A DNA stretch of 39,333 nt, taken from NCBI GenBank assembly GCA_036377675.1, contig DASUXY010000001.1, positions 1 through 39,333 of the forward strand, read 5' to 3'. How positions within the stretch are numbered: position 1 is the first letter of the stretch; each line of letters opens with the position of its first letter. The position numbers and the translations under genes were made by a program. The stretch is from DASUXY01 sp036377675. Lineage in GTDB: Bacteria; Bacillota; Bacilli; Bacillales; Amphibacillaceae. Shown one piece after another: positions 1-7,093 of this stretch. The notes beneath the pieces were generated by a model. The model saw only the letters and a list, made by a program, of their open reading frames with translations. It was not told the DNA's origin and made no database searches.

Positions 1-39
1 TATTTCTGATGTTTTCAATGTAAAATGTAGGTGGGTCAT
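1..39 (-). CDS. IS256-family transposase, N-terminal 13 residues
   Basis: Thirteen codons read MTHLHFTLKTSEI, which resembles the start of the IS256 transposase (MTQVHFTLKSEEI as I recall it). The family is a DDE-type transposase that moves the element by a circular intermediate. The start is supported by an AGGAGG about 9 bases upstream and by the terminal repeat about 75 bases behind it. The gene is cut by the window edge, so whether the transposase is intact cannot be judged. Confidence 0.75.
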   Translation of the reverse strand, partial: MTHLHFTLKTSEI

Positions 40-112
40 CTTGATCTGCCTCCTGGTAAAGTTTTTAGTGGTTTAAAAACATTGTACCGTAAAGGCGATC
101 AGATGGCCTATT

Positions 113-140
113 CTTTTTACACAATTATATGGACTCTATC
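113..140. repeat. Terminal inverted repeat of the IS256-family element
   Basis: The bases match, with a few substitutions, the reverse complement of the IS256 terminal repeat (core ACACAATTATATGGACT). This marks the outer boundary of the insertion sequence at 140. Confidence 0.75.
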
Positions 141-359
141 ATAAGTGGAAATTTATTGATATTTATAAATTTAACAATTATTATAAAGTTGGTTATTATA
201 AATGAAGGAAAATTAGGAAAATTGTTAGAGGCTCCGTAGATCTAAATAACAAATCCTTATGTTAATTTGAAGTTTGATTAACATTTTCGACAAAAGCAGA
301 AAATATCCTACTAAATTAGGAAATTACTTGTTTTTCGGACAGACTCCAAGGAAGTTCCT
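141..359. other. Gene-free AT-rich stretch beside the IS element
   Basis: I see no credible reading frame, RNA gene or terminator here. The sequence is very A+T rich and separates the IS end from the first bacteriocin-locus remnant. A weak ribosome-site-like GGAAG lies just before the ATG at 360. Confidence 0.5.
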
Positions 360-534
360 ATGAAGTCAGCCTCTAAGACTATTATCGGTGTCGTTGCTAC
401 TCACTGTTGGTAGTGAGAGTAATTGCGTTCCTAATCGCTTAGTTCCCGTATCATGGGACATGCCCTGCTAACCAGAACAGAGGGTTGATTATTGTTGAAA
501 AAGGAATTGGTGCTTATGACAAAGAAGAGATAGA
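360..534 (+). pseudogene. Decayed, internally deleted paralogue of the small membrane-anchored protein at 1898
   Basis: The ATG at 360 and the next 38 bases match the start of the 1898 gene at about 34 of 39 positions (MKSASKTIIGVV against MKSVSKIIIGVV), but the frame hits TAG at 411. Weaker DNA similarity to the 1898 gene continues to about 475. A different frame at 473-530 then reads QNRGLIIVEKGIGAYDKEEI, which matches QDRGLVLVSYGSKSERDAI near the C-terminus of that protein. The copy therefore lacks the middle of the gene, is frameshifted, and runs straight into a bacteriocin remnant. It shows that the locus once carried at least two copies of this small gene. Confidence 0.65.
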
Positions 535-699
535 TACCACAAGAAGGTCCACGGATCGACGGTGCAGAGACTCATCAACGGTAAGGTGGTAAAGACTAAC
601 AGGAGCTTAGACACGGCTCCGGGAAAATACTCTAACGCCTATGTCGGAACCATAAACTCATCGGGTCTGAAGGGTCGTTACTTCTATCGCGCCAAATAA
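529..699 (+). pseudogene. Lactococcin-972-family bacteriocin, C-terminal remnant
   Basis: The frame ending at the TAA at 697-699 begins DRYHKKVHGSTVQ and ends GLKGRYFYRAK. This fits the C-terminal half of lactococcin-972-type bacteriocins, whose mature peptide has a Tyr/His-rich stretch followed by K-x-H-x-x-T-V and ends in an aromatic-rich strand. Lactococcin 972 is a secreted peptide that binds lipid II and blocks septum formation. No start or signal peptide is in frame: a TGA lies at 517-519 and the upstream sequence belongs to another gene family. It is a fused, non-expressed relic. The family call rests on motif resemblance and on the neighbouring ABC and membrane genes. Confidence 0.6.
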
Positions 700-822
700 T
701 CAAGGTGATATCGGTTGATATTGGTGTCGAAAGAGTTAAATCTGTATTCTATGCTTTAATTTCTATATAAAAACATACCAGGTCATAGGTTGCAGTACCT
801 GTCAAATTAGCTTACCTTACTG

Positions 823-856
823 CCCACCTACCATGTCGGTGTGGGAGCGGTTTTTT
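823..856 (+). terminator. Rho-independent terminator after the bacteriocin remnant
   Basis: CCCAC (823-827) pairs with GTGGG (841-845), with an inner ACC/GGT pairing, and is followed by six T residues at 851-856. It would end transcription of the remnant at 529-699. Confidence 0.55.
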
Positions 857-1087
857 CCCAACAGGATATTTATCAGTTAGTAGTTTTCATCCTGGTGCTT
901 TAAAAGTTCCATAAACTCTGAAAGTTCATGGAATAATACCCTGCTTTTGAGGGCGTAGTATTTTTAATCGTCAGTTCTTTACGTTTTAGAATTTACAGAT
1001 GATGTTCAGGGATTTACTGGTAATCTGATTTTAATGAAGGGTTTTTAAAAGTAAAAATACTCAAGTTAATTAGGAGGAATGAAATAA
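857..1087. other. Gene-free stretch with a leader for the short ORF at 1088
   Basis: No reading frame is convincing. A short inverted repeat (TTCCAT...ATGGAA, near 907-934) is present. At 1072-1077 an AGGAGG provides a strong ribosome site for the ATG at 1088. Confidence 0.4.
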
Positions 1088-1216
1088 ATGAAAAAACGTT
1101 TATATAGGCAAAAGGGGAAGCTCTTGACTCGAACGATCAAAGTGACATTCGCTGTGTTGGTAATGTCCATAGCAGTAGATGACGAATGTGATCGGAGGTG
1201 TGCAGATGTTGATTGA
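1088..1216 (+). pseudogene. Truncated secretory leader fused to the ABC gene's upstream region
   Basis: A strong AGGAGG is followed by an ATG and a basic start (MKKRLYRQKGKLL), then a hydrophobic run (VTFAVLVMSIAV). This is the form of a secretion signal such as a bacteriocin precursor would carry. After about 31 codons the frame crosses position 1183, where the 218-bp direct repeat begins, and reads DDECDRRCADVD before TGA. I infer that a deletion joined the signal peptide of a lactococcin-972-type precursor to the upstream flank of the ABC gene, removing the mature peptide and a membrane gene. The product, if made, would be 42 residues and probably non-functional. Confidence 0.5.
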
Positions 1217-1400
1217 AGCCCGGGGAATTTCAGTAGCAATTGGTGGGCGGCCCGTGCTTGATGGTGAGACCGTTCGTTGCATGCCCGGGATCATGACAGC
1301 CCTCGTTGATCCGAGCGGATGTGGAAAGACCACGCTTTTGCACTGCCTTGGGCTATTACTCCCAGTGGATCAGGGGCGCATATTGATTGACGAAGATGAT
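1183..1400 (+). repeat. 218-bp direct repeat, copy 1
   Basis: This segment matches 4566-4783 with no gaps and six substitutions by my count (1188, 1262, 1286, 1309, 1371, 1388), about 97 percent identity. It covers the ribosome site and first 65 codons of the ABC ATPase. The substitution at 1309 changes Gly35 to Asp in this copy, while the one at 1371 keeps a Gln codon that is a stop in the other copy. Confidence 0.95.
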
Positions 1401-1901
1401 GTTACAAGGTATGGAACTGTGGAACGGCGTCGGTTCTGGCGTGATCACGCGGCGTTCGTACTCCAGGATTATGGCATCATGGATGAGGAGTCGGTTGCCT
1501 TCAATGTCACCATGCAGGCGAGCGTCCTGGGACGACGTGTCACGGGAAACCAAGAACGGTTGACACAGGTGCTCGAGCAGACAGGTCTCCAGGGGCGGGA
1601 AGATGAGATGGCCAGTCATCTTAGTGGTGGGGAGAAGCAGCGACTCGCGCTGGCCCGCGCCATCTACAAGGATGCCGCGATCCTGTACGCCGATGAACCG
1701 ACCGCCTCGCTTGACGCAACCAATCGGCGAAAGGTTATCGATCTATTTTCGGACTTAGCCGAGCGTGGCTGCACGGTCATTGTGTCGACACACGATTCCG
1801 AGATGATAAACGCATGTGGTGCCCGGCATGTGGTCGGTTCCAACAGCTCGTCACATCATTCATCGACTAGCGATACCGCTAGCTTAGGAGGGTCCTCATG
1901 A
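1206..1901 (+). CDS. ABC transporter ATP-binding protein, lactococcin-972 export/immunity type
   Basis: This 231-residue ATPase would power a transporter linked to a lactococcin-972-type bacteriocin. I chose ATG 1206 because GGAGG lies 7 bases upstream and the second copy starts at the same place. Visible motifs are a Walker A at 34-43, Q-loop LQDYGI, signature LSGGEKQR, Walker B AILYADEPTASLD and H-loop STHDSE. The Walker A reads VDPSGCGKTT: the first glycine is Asp35, whereas the truncated copy at 4589 keeps Gly. The C-terminal Ser/His-rich tail is unusual. The stop overlaps the next ATG (ATGA). Base composition is richer in G+C than the host genes, which suggests transfer. Family assignment is good; activity is doubtful. 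Confidence 0.85.
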   Translation: MLIEARGISVAIGGRPVLDGETVRCMPGIMTALVDPSGCGKTTLLHCLGLLLPVDQGRILIDEDDVTRYGTVERRRFWRDHAAFVLQDYGIMDEESVAFNVTMQASVLGRRVTGNQERLTQVLEQTGLQGREDEMASHLSGGEKQRLALARAIYKDAAILYADEPTASLDATNRRKVIDLFSDLAERGCTVIVSTHDSEMINACGARHVVGSNSSSHHSSTSDTASLGGSS

Positions 1902-2254
1902 AGTCAGTCTCTAAGATCATTATCGGTGTCGTCGTTTGCTTACTTCTGGTATTAGGAGCATTTGTACTTTTAAACGGATGGATCTCAGTATCAAAGGACG
2001 AGCACCCGTCGTGTGACCAGCTACCGACCGTAGTGGAGGCTACTGAGGCACTTTCTAGCCATCAAGACCTCGTCGGGGAAATCAAAGCGCTGGGTGATGA
2101 TATTGCGATCGAAGTGGGTAAGCCGTGTCCCGATGATCAGGACCGAGGGCTGGTCCTGGTGAGCTATGGTTCAAAATCCGAGCGTGATGCCATCGCTGAT
2201 CTGCTCAGTCGCCGCGACGGGTTTGGGGTTCCGGTGCATCTGGTGAAGCGCTAA
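1898..2254 (+). CDS. Small membrane-anchored protein of the bacteriocin locus, unknown function
   Basis: This 118-residue protein starts 4 bases inside the ABC gene, so the two are probably translationally coupled; GGAGGG lies just upstream of its ATG. Residues 6-28 are strongly hydrophobic (signal anchor), followed by a predicted extracytoplasmic domain containing two cysteines (near 40 and 77). I do not recognise the family with certainty. A decayed relative lies at 360-534, so the gene is a repeated part of this bacteriocin locus. An accessory or immunity role is an inference from position only. G+C content is high, as in its neighbour. Confidence 0.65.
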   Translation: MKSVSKIIIGVVVCLLLVLGAFVLLNGWISVSKDEHPSCDQLPTVVEATEALSSHQDLVGEIKALGDDIAIEVGKPCPDDQDRGLVLVSYGSKSERDAIADLLSRRDGFGVPVHLVKR

Positions 2255-2600
2255 CGCGGATTGCCACATAGCCGGTGAAGAGCAACCGTTGTCTGCCACT
2301 TGTGTGAAAGGCTGGATTGCCGATGTCGTCAAGCAGAACCTAACTCCAATCACCTACGCCAAACAAACGAGGCACTGGACCGGCTGTACATCATGGCGCC
2401 TTTGGCGAATAGTAGGTGGATATTGGAGTAACCGAATAGTAAAAACATTGATAAAAAACAGCCGAATGAATGAGGGGGAAGGAAGTAAATGGGAAAATAT
2501 TACCTGCTAATCCAGGTGACTGCTCCGAGCCTTGGTGATACCGGTTGCGGTTGCCGAGGCTTAGCATTGCGAGTTCTAGATAGTTCTGGAGGCCCCGCTT
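2255..2600. other. Intergenic stretch with one possible 39-codon ORF
   Basis: No recognisable gene is present. A short frame from ATG 2489 to TAA 2608 has a purine-rich ribosome site (GGGGGAAGGA) and overlaps the start of the membrane gene at 2601 by 8 bases. It contains a CGC motif with two cysteines, and resembles nothing I know. It may be a coupling leader or chance. Sequence composition shifts from G+C-rich to mixed near 2400-2480, suggesting another join. Confidence 0.35.
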
Positions 2601-4574
2601 ATGTATAAGCGTATCATAGTGGCTGTCGCGTGCATGTTGTTTAGTCTGCTTGCGCTGCTGGCTGCTATTATAACTGACCTATATGATCGAGACTTTCCAC
2701 AGGCCATTGGTGTTGAGAATAGACTTAGCCTCGACTTCAGCGAATCAGATTTTTCAATTACCGAAGCGTTTGCGACACTAGAGGAGCTCGATGCGCGCTG
2801 GGATCTTGGTCTTGTCAAGGTCGCGCCGGACCTTGACCCCGACGGCGATAGTCAGATTTTCGTAGCACTTAACGATGGAGATTTACCTGCCGAATTCACT
2901 TGGTTCCGTGGCGATGATGTAGGAAAGATCGTCGGAAAGGACCGACTTTCGACCTCTTATCCCGATGGGTTCTATCTCGTGACTGGCGAAAGCGCTCACT
3001 TGGGTGAGTTCGAGGACAAGCTGAAAAGTGCAGGCGTGAAGATTGGCCACGAAGATGCGTCAATTTTTGACAGCCTTCAATTTGTGGTGTGGGAAAGAGG
3101 ATTTGCTGCCGCCGTTCTTGCGGCGTTTGCGCTAATCGTGACACTGGCGCTGTTCTGGTTGTCGTTAAGGGCGCGAGGACGTGCCCTTCAAGTTCTGGGC
3201 GGTTGCCCGACCGTGCGAATCCAGATACAAGATCTGGCTGGGTTCGGGGGTGCGCTGCTAGTTTCGGCGATTGCCGTAGCGCTGGTTGCAGCGAGCTATG
3301 TAGGTATATTTCATGGATGGATGTATGTCAATCCCTTTATCCAGGCGCTGGTCAGCCTGCAAGTCGCTGTCATCACCGTATCCTTACTCGCTGCGATTAT
3401 TATGTCAGCCTTTGCCTGGACGAGCGCTACCATGCTCTCTACCAGACAGCCGGCCGTAAAGAGCTTGCGTTCGGTAGCGATTGTAATCCAGGCGCTAACA
3501 TTTCTTTTGGTGGTGGCTGCAGCGGGCCCTGCTTGGTCTGCATATAAACACTCATCCGCTATGGCTGCTGAAATGGCGCAGTGGAAGCAACTCACAGACC
3601 AAGTCGCCATAGTGTTTGCGACAGATATTGACGAGATGGACAATCTGGAGCCGCAGATTGGCGAGATGGTGAAAGATGCGGAATCGCTTGATGAGATCGC
3701 TCTATCCTATACTTACACTCAAGAAATGCAGATGCCTGTTGATTTTGGAGAGTACTCGGCCATCTCCTACGTGAACCAGCGTTGGCTTGATCTGGTGACC
3801 AAGGGTGCACCACAGCCAGCTTTCACATCAGTGCCTCACCACAACATTCCCGAAGATCTTATCCAAATGGTTCGAGAAGATGCTGAGCTCTTGTCGAGGG
3901 AGGGGCTTTCCAAGGAGCCGTTCAAACAGTTCCTGTTCTTACGACCAGTCGACGGATTCCAGCTACCAGTTGCCCAAGGAGGAGGGGGCGAAAGGCTTCA
4001 CTTTGCGGACGATGTCCTGGTCGTCGTCGTGCCCTCGCTATACGACACCTATAACGATTCTGCCTTGACATCCATGGTCTCGGGTAGCAACATTGTGTTC
4101 ACCGGTGTGAATGCTACGCAGCAATTGCTAAAGCGACACGACCTCGACGTGCAGGCGCTTCGTGATCGCGGCATCAAAGGTGAACTGAACGTTGTCTACA
4201 TTGCCGAAGAAGGGATTCTCCAAGCGCAGTACGCAGCGTACATTGTATGGTTGCAGAATCTAGCACTGGTCGCATTGGTTGTTGCTTTCACTGTCGCTAC
4301 TGCAATCAGTGCGTTGATCACCGCATTGCTGCAGGCGAAGCGTGACTTTCCGCTTCGGGTGTCCGGTCGGTCATGGATGCGGATCCTCCAGAGCCGTGTG
4401 GCCAAAGAATTGCTTGCTGGAGTTGGTCTCGTAGGCGTCGTGATCGTGCTCCAAAAGCCTGAAGCGATGGGGGCCGTACTCGTGGCCGCTGCATATGGGT
4501 TGCTTGTTGTGCCACTGAGCCATATGTTTGCTGCACGTTGGTGTTTCGATAGCGTCAGTAGACGCCGAATTTGA
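2601..4574 (+). CDS. Bacteriocin-associated integral membrane protein (lactococcin-972 immunity/permease type)
   Basis: The 657-residue product has one N-terminal membrane segment (about 6-26), a soluble domain to about 155, a cluster of helices (about 160-310), a second large outer domain (about 325-545) and three C-terminal helices (about 550-645). This matches the seven-helix family of bacteriocin-associated putative immunity proteins found with lactococcin 972, where it pairs with an ABC ATPase. GGAGG at 2588-2592 supports ATG 2601. The stop codon is followed within about 15 bases by the ATPase start at 4589, the normal gene order for such loci. That ATPase copy is truncated, so the intact partner would have to be the 1206 gene. 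Codon use is G+C-rich compared with the host. Confidence 0.75.
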   Translation: MYKRIIVAVACMLFSLLALLAAIITDLYDRDFPQAIGVENRLSLDFSESDFSITEAFATLEELDARWDLGLVKVAPDLDPDGDSQIFVALNDGDLPAEFTWFRGDDVGKIVGKDRLSTSYPDGFYLVTGESAHLGEFEDKLKSAGVKIGHEDASIFDSLQFVVWERGFAAAVLAAFALIVTLALFWLSLRARGRALQVLGGCPTVRIQIQDLAGFGGALLVSAIAVALVAASYVGIFHGWMYVNPFIQALVSLQVAVITVSLLAAIIMSAFAWTSATMLSTRQPAVKSLRSVAIVIQALTFLLVVAAAGPAWSAYKHSSAMAAEMAQWKQLTDQVAIVFATDIDEMDNLEPQIGEMVKDAESLDEIALSYTYTQEMQMPVDFGEYSAISYVNQRWLDLVTKGAPQPAFTSVPHHNIPEDLIQMVREDAELLSREGLSKEPFKQFLFLRPVDGFQLPVAQGGGGERLHFADDVLVVVVPSLYDTYNDSALTSMVSGSNIVFTGVNATQQLLKRHDLDVQALRDRGIKGELNVVYIAEEGILQAQYAAYIVWLQNLALVALVVAFTVATAISALITALLQAKRDFPLRVSGRSWMRILQSRVAKELLAGVGLVGVVIVLQKPEAMGAVLVAAAYGLLVVPLSHMFAARWCFDSVSRRRI

Positions 4575-4783
4575 TCGGAGGTGTGCAGATGTTGATTGAA
4601 GCCCGGGGAATTTCAGTAGCAATTGGTGGGCGGCCCGTGCTTGACGGTGAGACCGTTCGTTGCATGCCTGGGATCATGACAGCCCTCGTTGGTCCGAGCG
4701 GATGTGGAAAGACCACGCTTTTGCACTGCCTTGGGCTATTACTCCCAGTGGATTAGGGGCGCATATTGATCGACGAAGATGAT
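4566..4783 (+). repeat. 218-bp direct repeat, copy 2
   Basis: This is the second copy of 1183-1400, offset by exactly 3383 bases with no gaps. Similarity stops abruptly at 4783, where the sequence changes to A+T-rich DNA. That abrupt end is a recombination or insertion junction. Confidence 0.95.
4589..4783 (+). pseudogene. Truncated second copy of the ABC ATPase gene
   Basis: Codons 1-55 match the 1206 gene, including an intact Walker A (VGPSGCGKTT). A TAG at 4754-4756 replaces the Gln codon of the other copy, and the homology ends at 4783. It follows the membrane-protein gene directly, so this was probably the original ATPase of that operon. The fragment lacks the signature, Walker B and H-loop and cannot be active. 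Confidence 0.9.
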
Positions 4784-4784
4784 T

Positions 4785-4955
4785 CCTGTGTATCCGGAAG
4801 ATGTGCTTATGTACAGAGTTACAAGAAAAATGTATACTAGATTTAATCTTTATGGAGATCCTTACCTAACGTTTTACGAAGAAACGGATAATGAAAATTT
4901 CATTAAACTAACGAATGATTTTGTTGAAATTTTTCTTTCCTTTTTTGGTAATTGA
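4785..4955 (+). pseudogene. C-terminal fragment of an unknown A+T-rich gene
   Basis: Immediately after the repeat junction a frame stays open for about 56 codons to TGA 4953-4955. It reads, in part, MYTRFNLYGDPYLTFYEE and ends with an aromatic-rich FVEIFLSFFGN. Base composition is host-like rather than like the bacteriocin locus. There is an ATG at 4809 but no good ribosome site, so I read it as the tail of a gene cut by whatever rearrangement ended the bacteriocin locus. I do not recognise the family. Confidence 0.4.
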
Positions 4956-5318
4956 ATCCTTCCAAATTATAAAAAAGTGTATATTCTATCTTTTGATTAT
5001 TTTATTGGTAACACATGGGTTGACCGTCGTCCAAAAAGGGAAAATTAAAAATATTGAATGTTTTCCGTGGATAAGTCATAAATTATTTAAGGGGGAGTTC
5101 ATGATTCCCTCCTTGCTACTTCGCGACGTTCCCTCTTAGATAGGAGCGTCGCTTTTCTTTTACGAATTATCAAGCTCTTTATTCATTTTATAAATTAGAA
5201 AGGTAACCACATGTAGTTATATTTAATTAATAAAGAAATATTTAGAAAACAAATCGTAATTTCCTCTAAGTACTGTATAATATAGGTATGTGAACCATTG
5301 ACAAATGGGGGAAAATAA
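4956..5318. other. Intergenic region before the recombinase
   Basis: This region holds one terminator (5123-5161) and the recombinase leader. A TATAAT lies at 5276-5281 without a convincing -35. A short palindrome (CCATTgacAAATGG, about 5297-5309) sits just before the ribosome site and could be an operator. No gene is supported. Confidence 0.4.
5123..5161 (+). terminator. Rho-independent terminator
   Basis: GCGACGTTCC (5123-5132) pairs with GGAGCGTCGC (5143-5152), allowing one G-T pair, and is followed by TTTTCTTT. It isolates the recombinase from transcription coming from the left. Confidence 0.75.
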
Positions 5319-6842
5319 ATGTTAAACACATCCAAAAAGGAAATTACCAAATATGTTGATTATAAATATTTAGTATATGCCCGTGTTTCAAGTGATAAGG
5401 ATAGTCAGAAGGAGTCTGTTCCAAACCAAATCGATGTATGTAGGTATTGGTTAGAACAAAATAATTTCGAATGGAATGATCAATCCGTTTTAATCGATGA
5501 GGATAAATCAGGAACCTTGTTTTTAGAAAGAACGGCTATGCAATTAATTCTCCGAAAAGCCAGAAATCGAGAAATTCAAATGGTTGTGTTTAAATCAATC
5601 CATCGATTAGCTAGAGATTTAAAAGATGCGTTAGAAATTAAAGAAGTATTGCTTGGCCATGGTGTTCGAGTTGTAACAGTTGAAGAAGGTTATGATAGCC
5701 TAGTCGAAGGAAAAAATGACATGAAATTTGAAATGTTCTCTATGTTCGCTGCACAATATCCGAAATCACTTTCTGTTTCCATTAGTTCTGCATTGGCGGC
5801 AAAGGTACGTAGAGGTGAACATATAGGAAGGGTTCCTTATGGTTATGAACGCGTTGATCAAAAGTTGGTTATAAAGGAAGATGAAGCGAATGTAATTAGA
5901 CAAATTTATAAGTGGTATAACGAAGATGGGTTAGGGTTTAAGAAAATTACACACTTATTAAATGAAGGTTTAGAAAATGGGGAGATTCTACCACCTAAAA
6001 ATGGTGGGCATTGGCAAGTGACGACAATACAAAGGGTCATCAAAAATCCTACATTCTGTGGTACGTTTATTCTTAATCAATATTCTAGTATTAAAATAGA
6101 TGGCCGAAAAAAGCAAATTCGTAATCCGAGAGAGAAATGGACTATATTTGAAAATCACCATCCAGCCATTGTTTCAAAAGAAGAGTGGAAAAAGGCGAAC
6201 AGCAAACCAGTTGTAAATAGGAAGAAAAAGATTTCACCGTGGAATGAGTTTCGAGGTTTAATTAAATGTGGGAATTGTGGTTCGAATATGGTTATCATGC
6301 AATCATGGAATAAGAAGGCTGATGGTAGCAAAATCAGATGGAGGTATTTAAAATGTAGTGCATATAGGCGTGCTGGTAAGAGTGGTTGTGTAAATCATGT
6401 TCCAATCACCTACGAGGAGCTTAGAAAATTTGTTGTAAGTAATTTGATTGAACAAAGCCAGGAAGTATCTCTAAATTTTAATATAATGTTAGGGAAACAT
6501 AAAAAGCAACAAATTAAACGATTGGAAAATAATATTGATGAATATACTAGGAAGAGTCAAGATTTACTCGATCTTTATTTAGACAAACTAATTGATAAAG
6601 TAGAGTTTCAGGTGAAAAGACAAGAGTTTGAACAAAAGATTAAAGATGCTGAAGAAGAGCTATTTATATTAAATAAGGAAGAAACAAAAGAAGTGGCCAT
6701 CAATGACATTAAAGATGCCTTTAAAACAATTGAGAAGAAGGACCAGGATATCCATCATGCATTAAAAGTACTGATTGAGGATATGGTATTACATCCAGAC
6801 GGGAATCTCGACATTAAATATCGTTTTGATTTAAACAAATGA
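5319..6842 (+). CDS. Large serine recombinase (site-specific integrase/excisionase)
   Basis: The 507-residue protein has the large serine recombinase layout. A catalytic resolvase domain covers about 15-155, with YARVSS holding the likely nucleophile Ser24 and the arginine motif RLAR at 96-99. A recombinase domain follows (about 165-300), then a zinc ribbon (CGNCGSN with a later C and KSGC, about 315-365) and a C-terminal coiled coil (about 395-470). Such enzymes join attP and attB and, with a directionality factor, reverse the reaction. GGGG at 5306-5311 supports ATG 5319. It ends 24 bases from the broken 3' end of gerE on the other strand. This is the usual place for the integrase of an element inserted in that gene. 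The reading frame looks intact. Confidence 0.93.
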   Translation: MLNTSKKEITKYVDYKYLVYARVSSDKDSQKESVPNQIDVCRYWLEQNNFEWNDQSVLIDEDKSGTLFLERTAMQLILRKARNREIQMVVFKSIHRLARDLKDALEIKEVLLGHGVRVVTVEEGYDSLVEGKNDMKFEMFSMFAAQYPKSLSVSISSALAAKVRRGEHIGRVPYGYERVDQKLVIKEDEANVIRQIYKWYNEDGLGFKKITHLLNEGLENGEILPPKNGGHWQVTTIQRVIKNPTFCGTFILNQYSSIKIDGRKKQIRNPREKWTIFENHHPAIVSKEEWKKANSKPVVNRKKKISPWNEFRGLIKCGNCGSNMVIMQSWNKKADGSKIRWRYLKCSAYRRAGKSGCVNHVPITYEELRKFVVSNLIEQSQEVSLNFNIMLGKHKKQQIKRLENNIDEYTRKSQDLLDLYLDKLIDKVEFQVKRQEFEQKIKDAEEELFILNKEETKEVAINDIKDAFKTIEKKDQDIHHALKVLIEDMVLHPDGNLDIKYRFDLNK

Positions 6843-6865
6843 GGGAATGATATCCCTCATTTTTA
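6839..6865 (+). terminator. Terminator of the recombinase gene
   Basis: ATGAGGGA pairs with TCCCTCAT around a short loop, followed by TTTTT. The hairpin overlaps the recombinase stop and lies between it and the gerE fragment. Confidence 0.75.
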
Positions 6866-7036
6866 TTATTCGCAAAAGGTATGCATAGCATTTGAAATGT
6901 GATTCCGAACAGTTTTTTCAGAAATGAACAATTCCTGGGCAATATCCCTCGTTGTTTTATCTTGTACTAAAAGTTCAAACACTTCTCGTTCTCGTTTCGT
7001 TAATATATTCTTTGATTGATAATTCTTTTCCTTCAA
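6866..7036 (-). pseudogene. gerE: GerE sporulation regulator, N-terminal part, interrupted
   Basis: The minus-strand frame reads 56 codons from TTG 7036. Its N-terminal part is highly similar to GerE of B. subtilis: LTKREREVFELLVQDKTTRD, then the helix-turn-helix SEKTVRNHISNAM. GerE is a 74-residue LuxR-type regulator of late mother-cell genes that acts after sigma-K. After Met51 the similarity stops (HTFCE then TAA), and the expected ending (KLGVKGRSQAVVELL) is absent from the window. The upstream ribosome site GGAGGGG and a sigma-K-like promoter are intact. The break faces the serine recombinase. This fits a gene split by a recombinase-borne element that could be rebuilt by excision. As shown it is truncated, and lacks the last helix needed for dimerisation. 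Confidence 0.9.
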
Positions 7037-7093
7037 ATGTAAACCCCTCCTTGCTGTCAGAGCTGCATAGCGAAGGGAATTATTTAGTCACTA

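Larger units (their letters stand above)
1..140 (-). mobile_element. IS256-family insertion sequence, end portion
   Basis: The window opens inside an IS256-family element. On the minus strand a transposase start lies at 39-37, with an AGGAGG ribosome site at 54-49. A terminal inverted repeat at 113-140 closely resembles the known IS256 end. Only the transposase-start side of the element is present; the rest lies to the left of position 1. The element should create an 8-9 bp target duplication, which would begin at 141, but its partner copy is outside the window. Confidence 0.8.

Noticed and set aside
2289..2510. 73-codon frame on the plus strand between the small protein and the membrane protein
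   Set aside because: It has no ribosome site, odd composition (many Trp, Arg and Thr) and lies across what looks like a recombination join. No family resemblance.
4915..5139. 74-codon hydrophobic frame before the recombinase
   Set aside because: It starts inside the older gene tail ending at 4955, lacks a ribosome site and runs into a terminator. The hydrophobicity reflects T-rich DNA.
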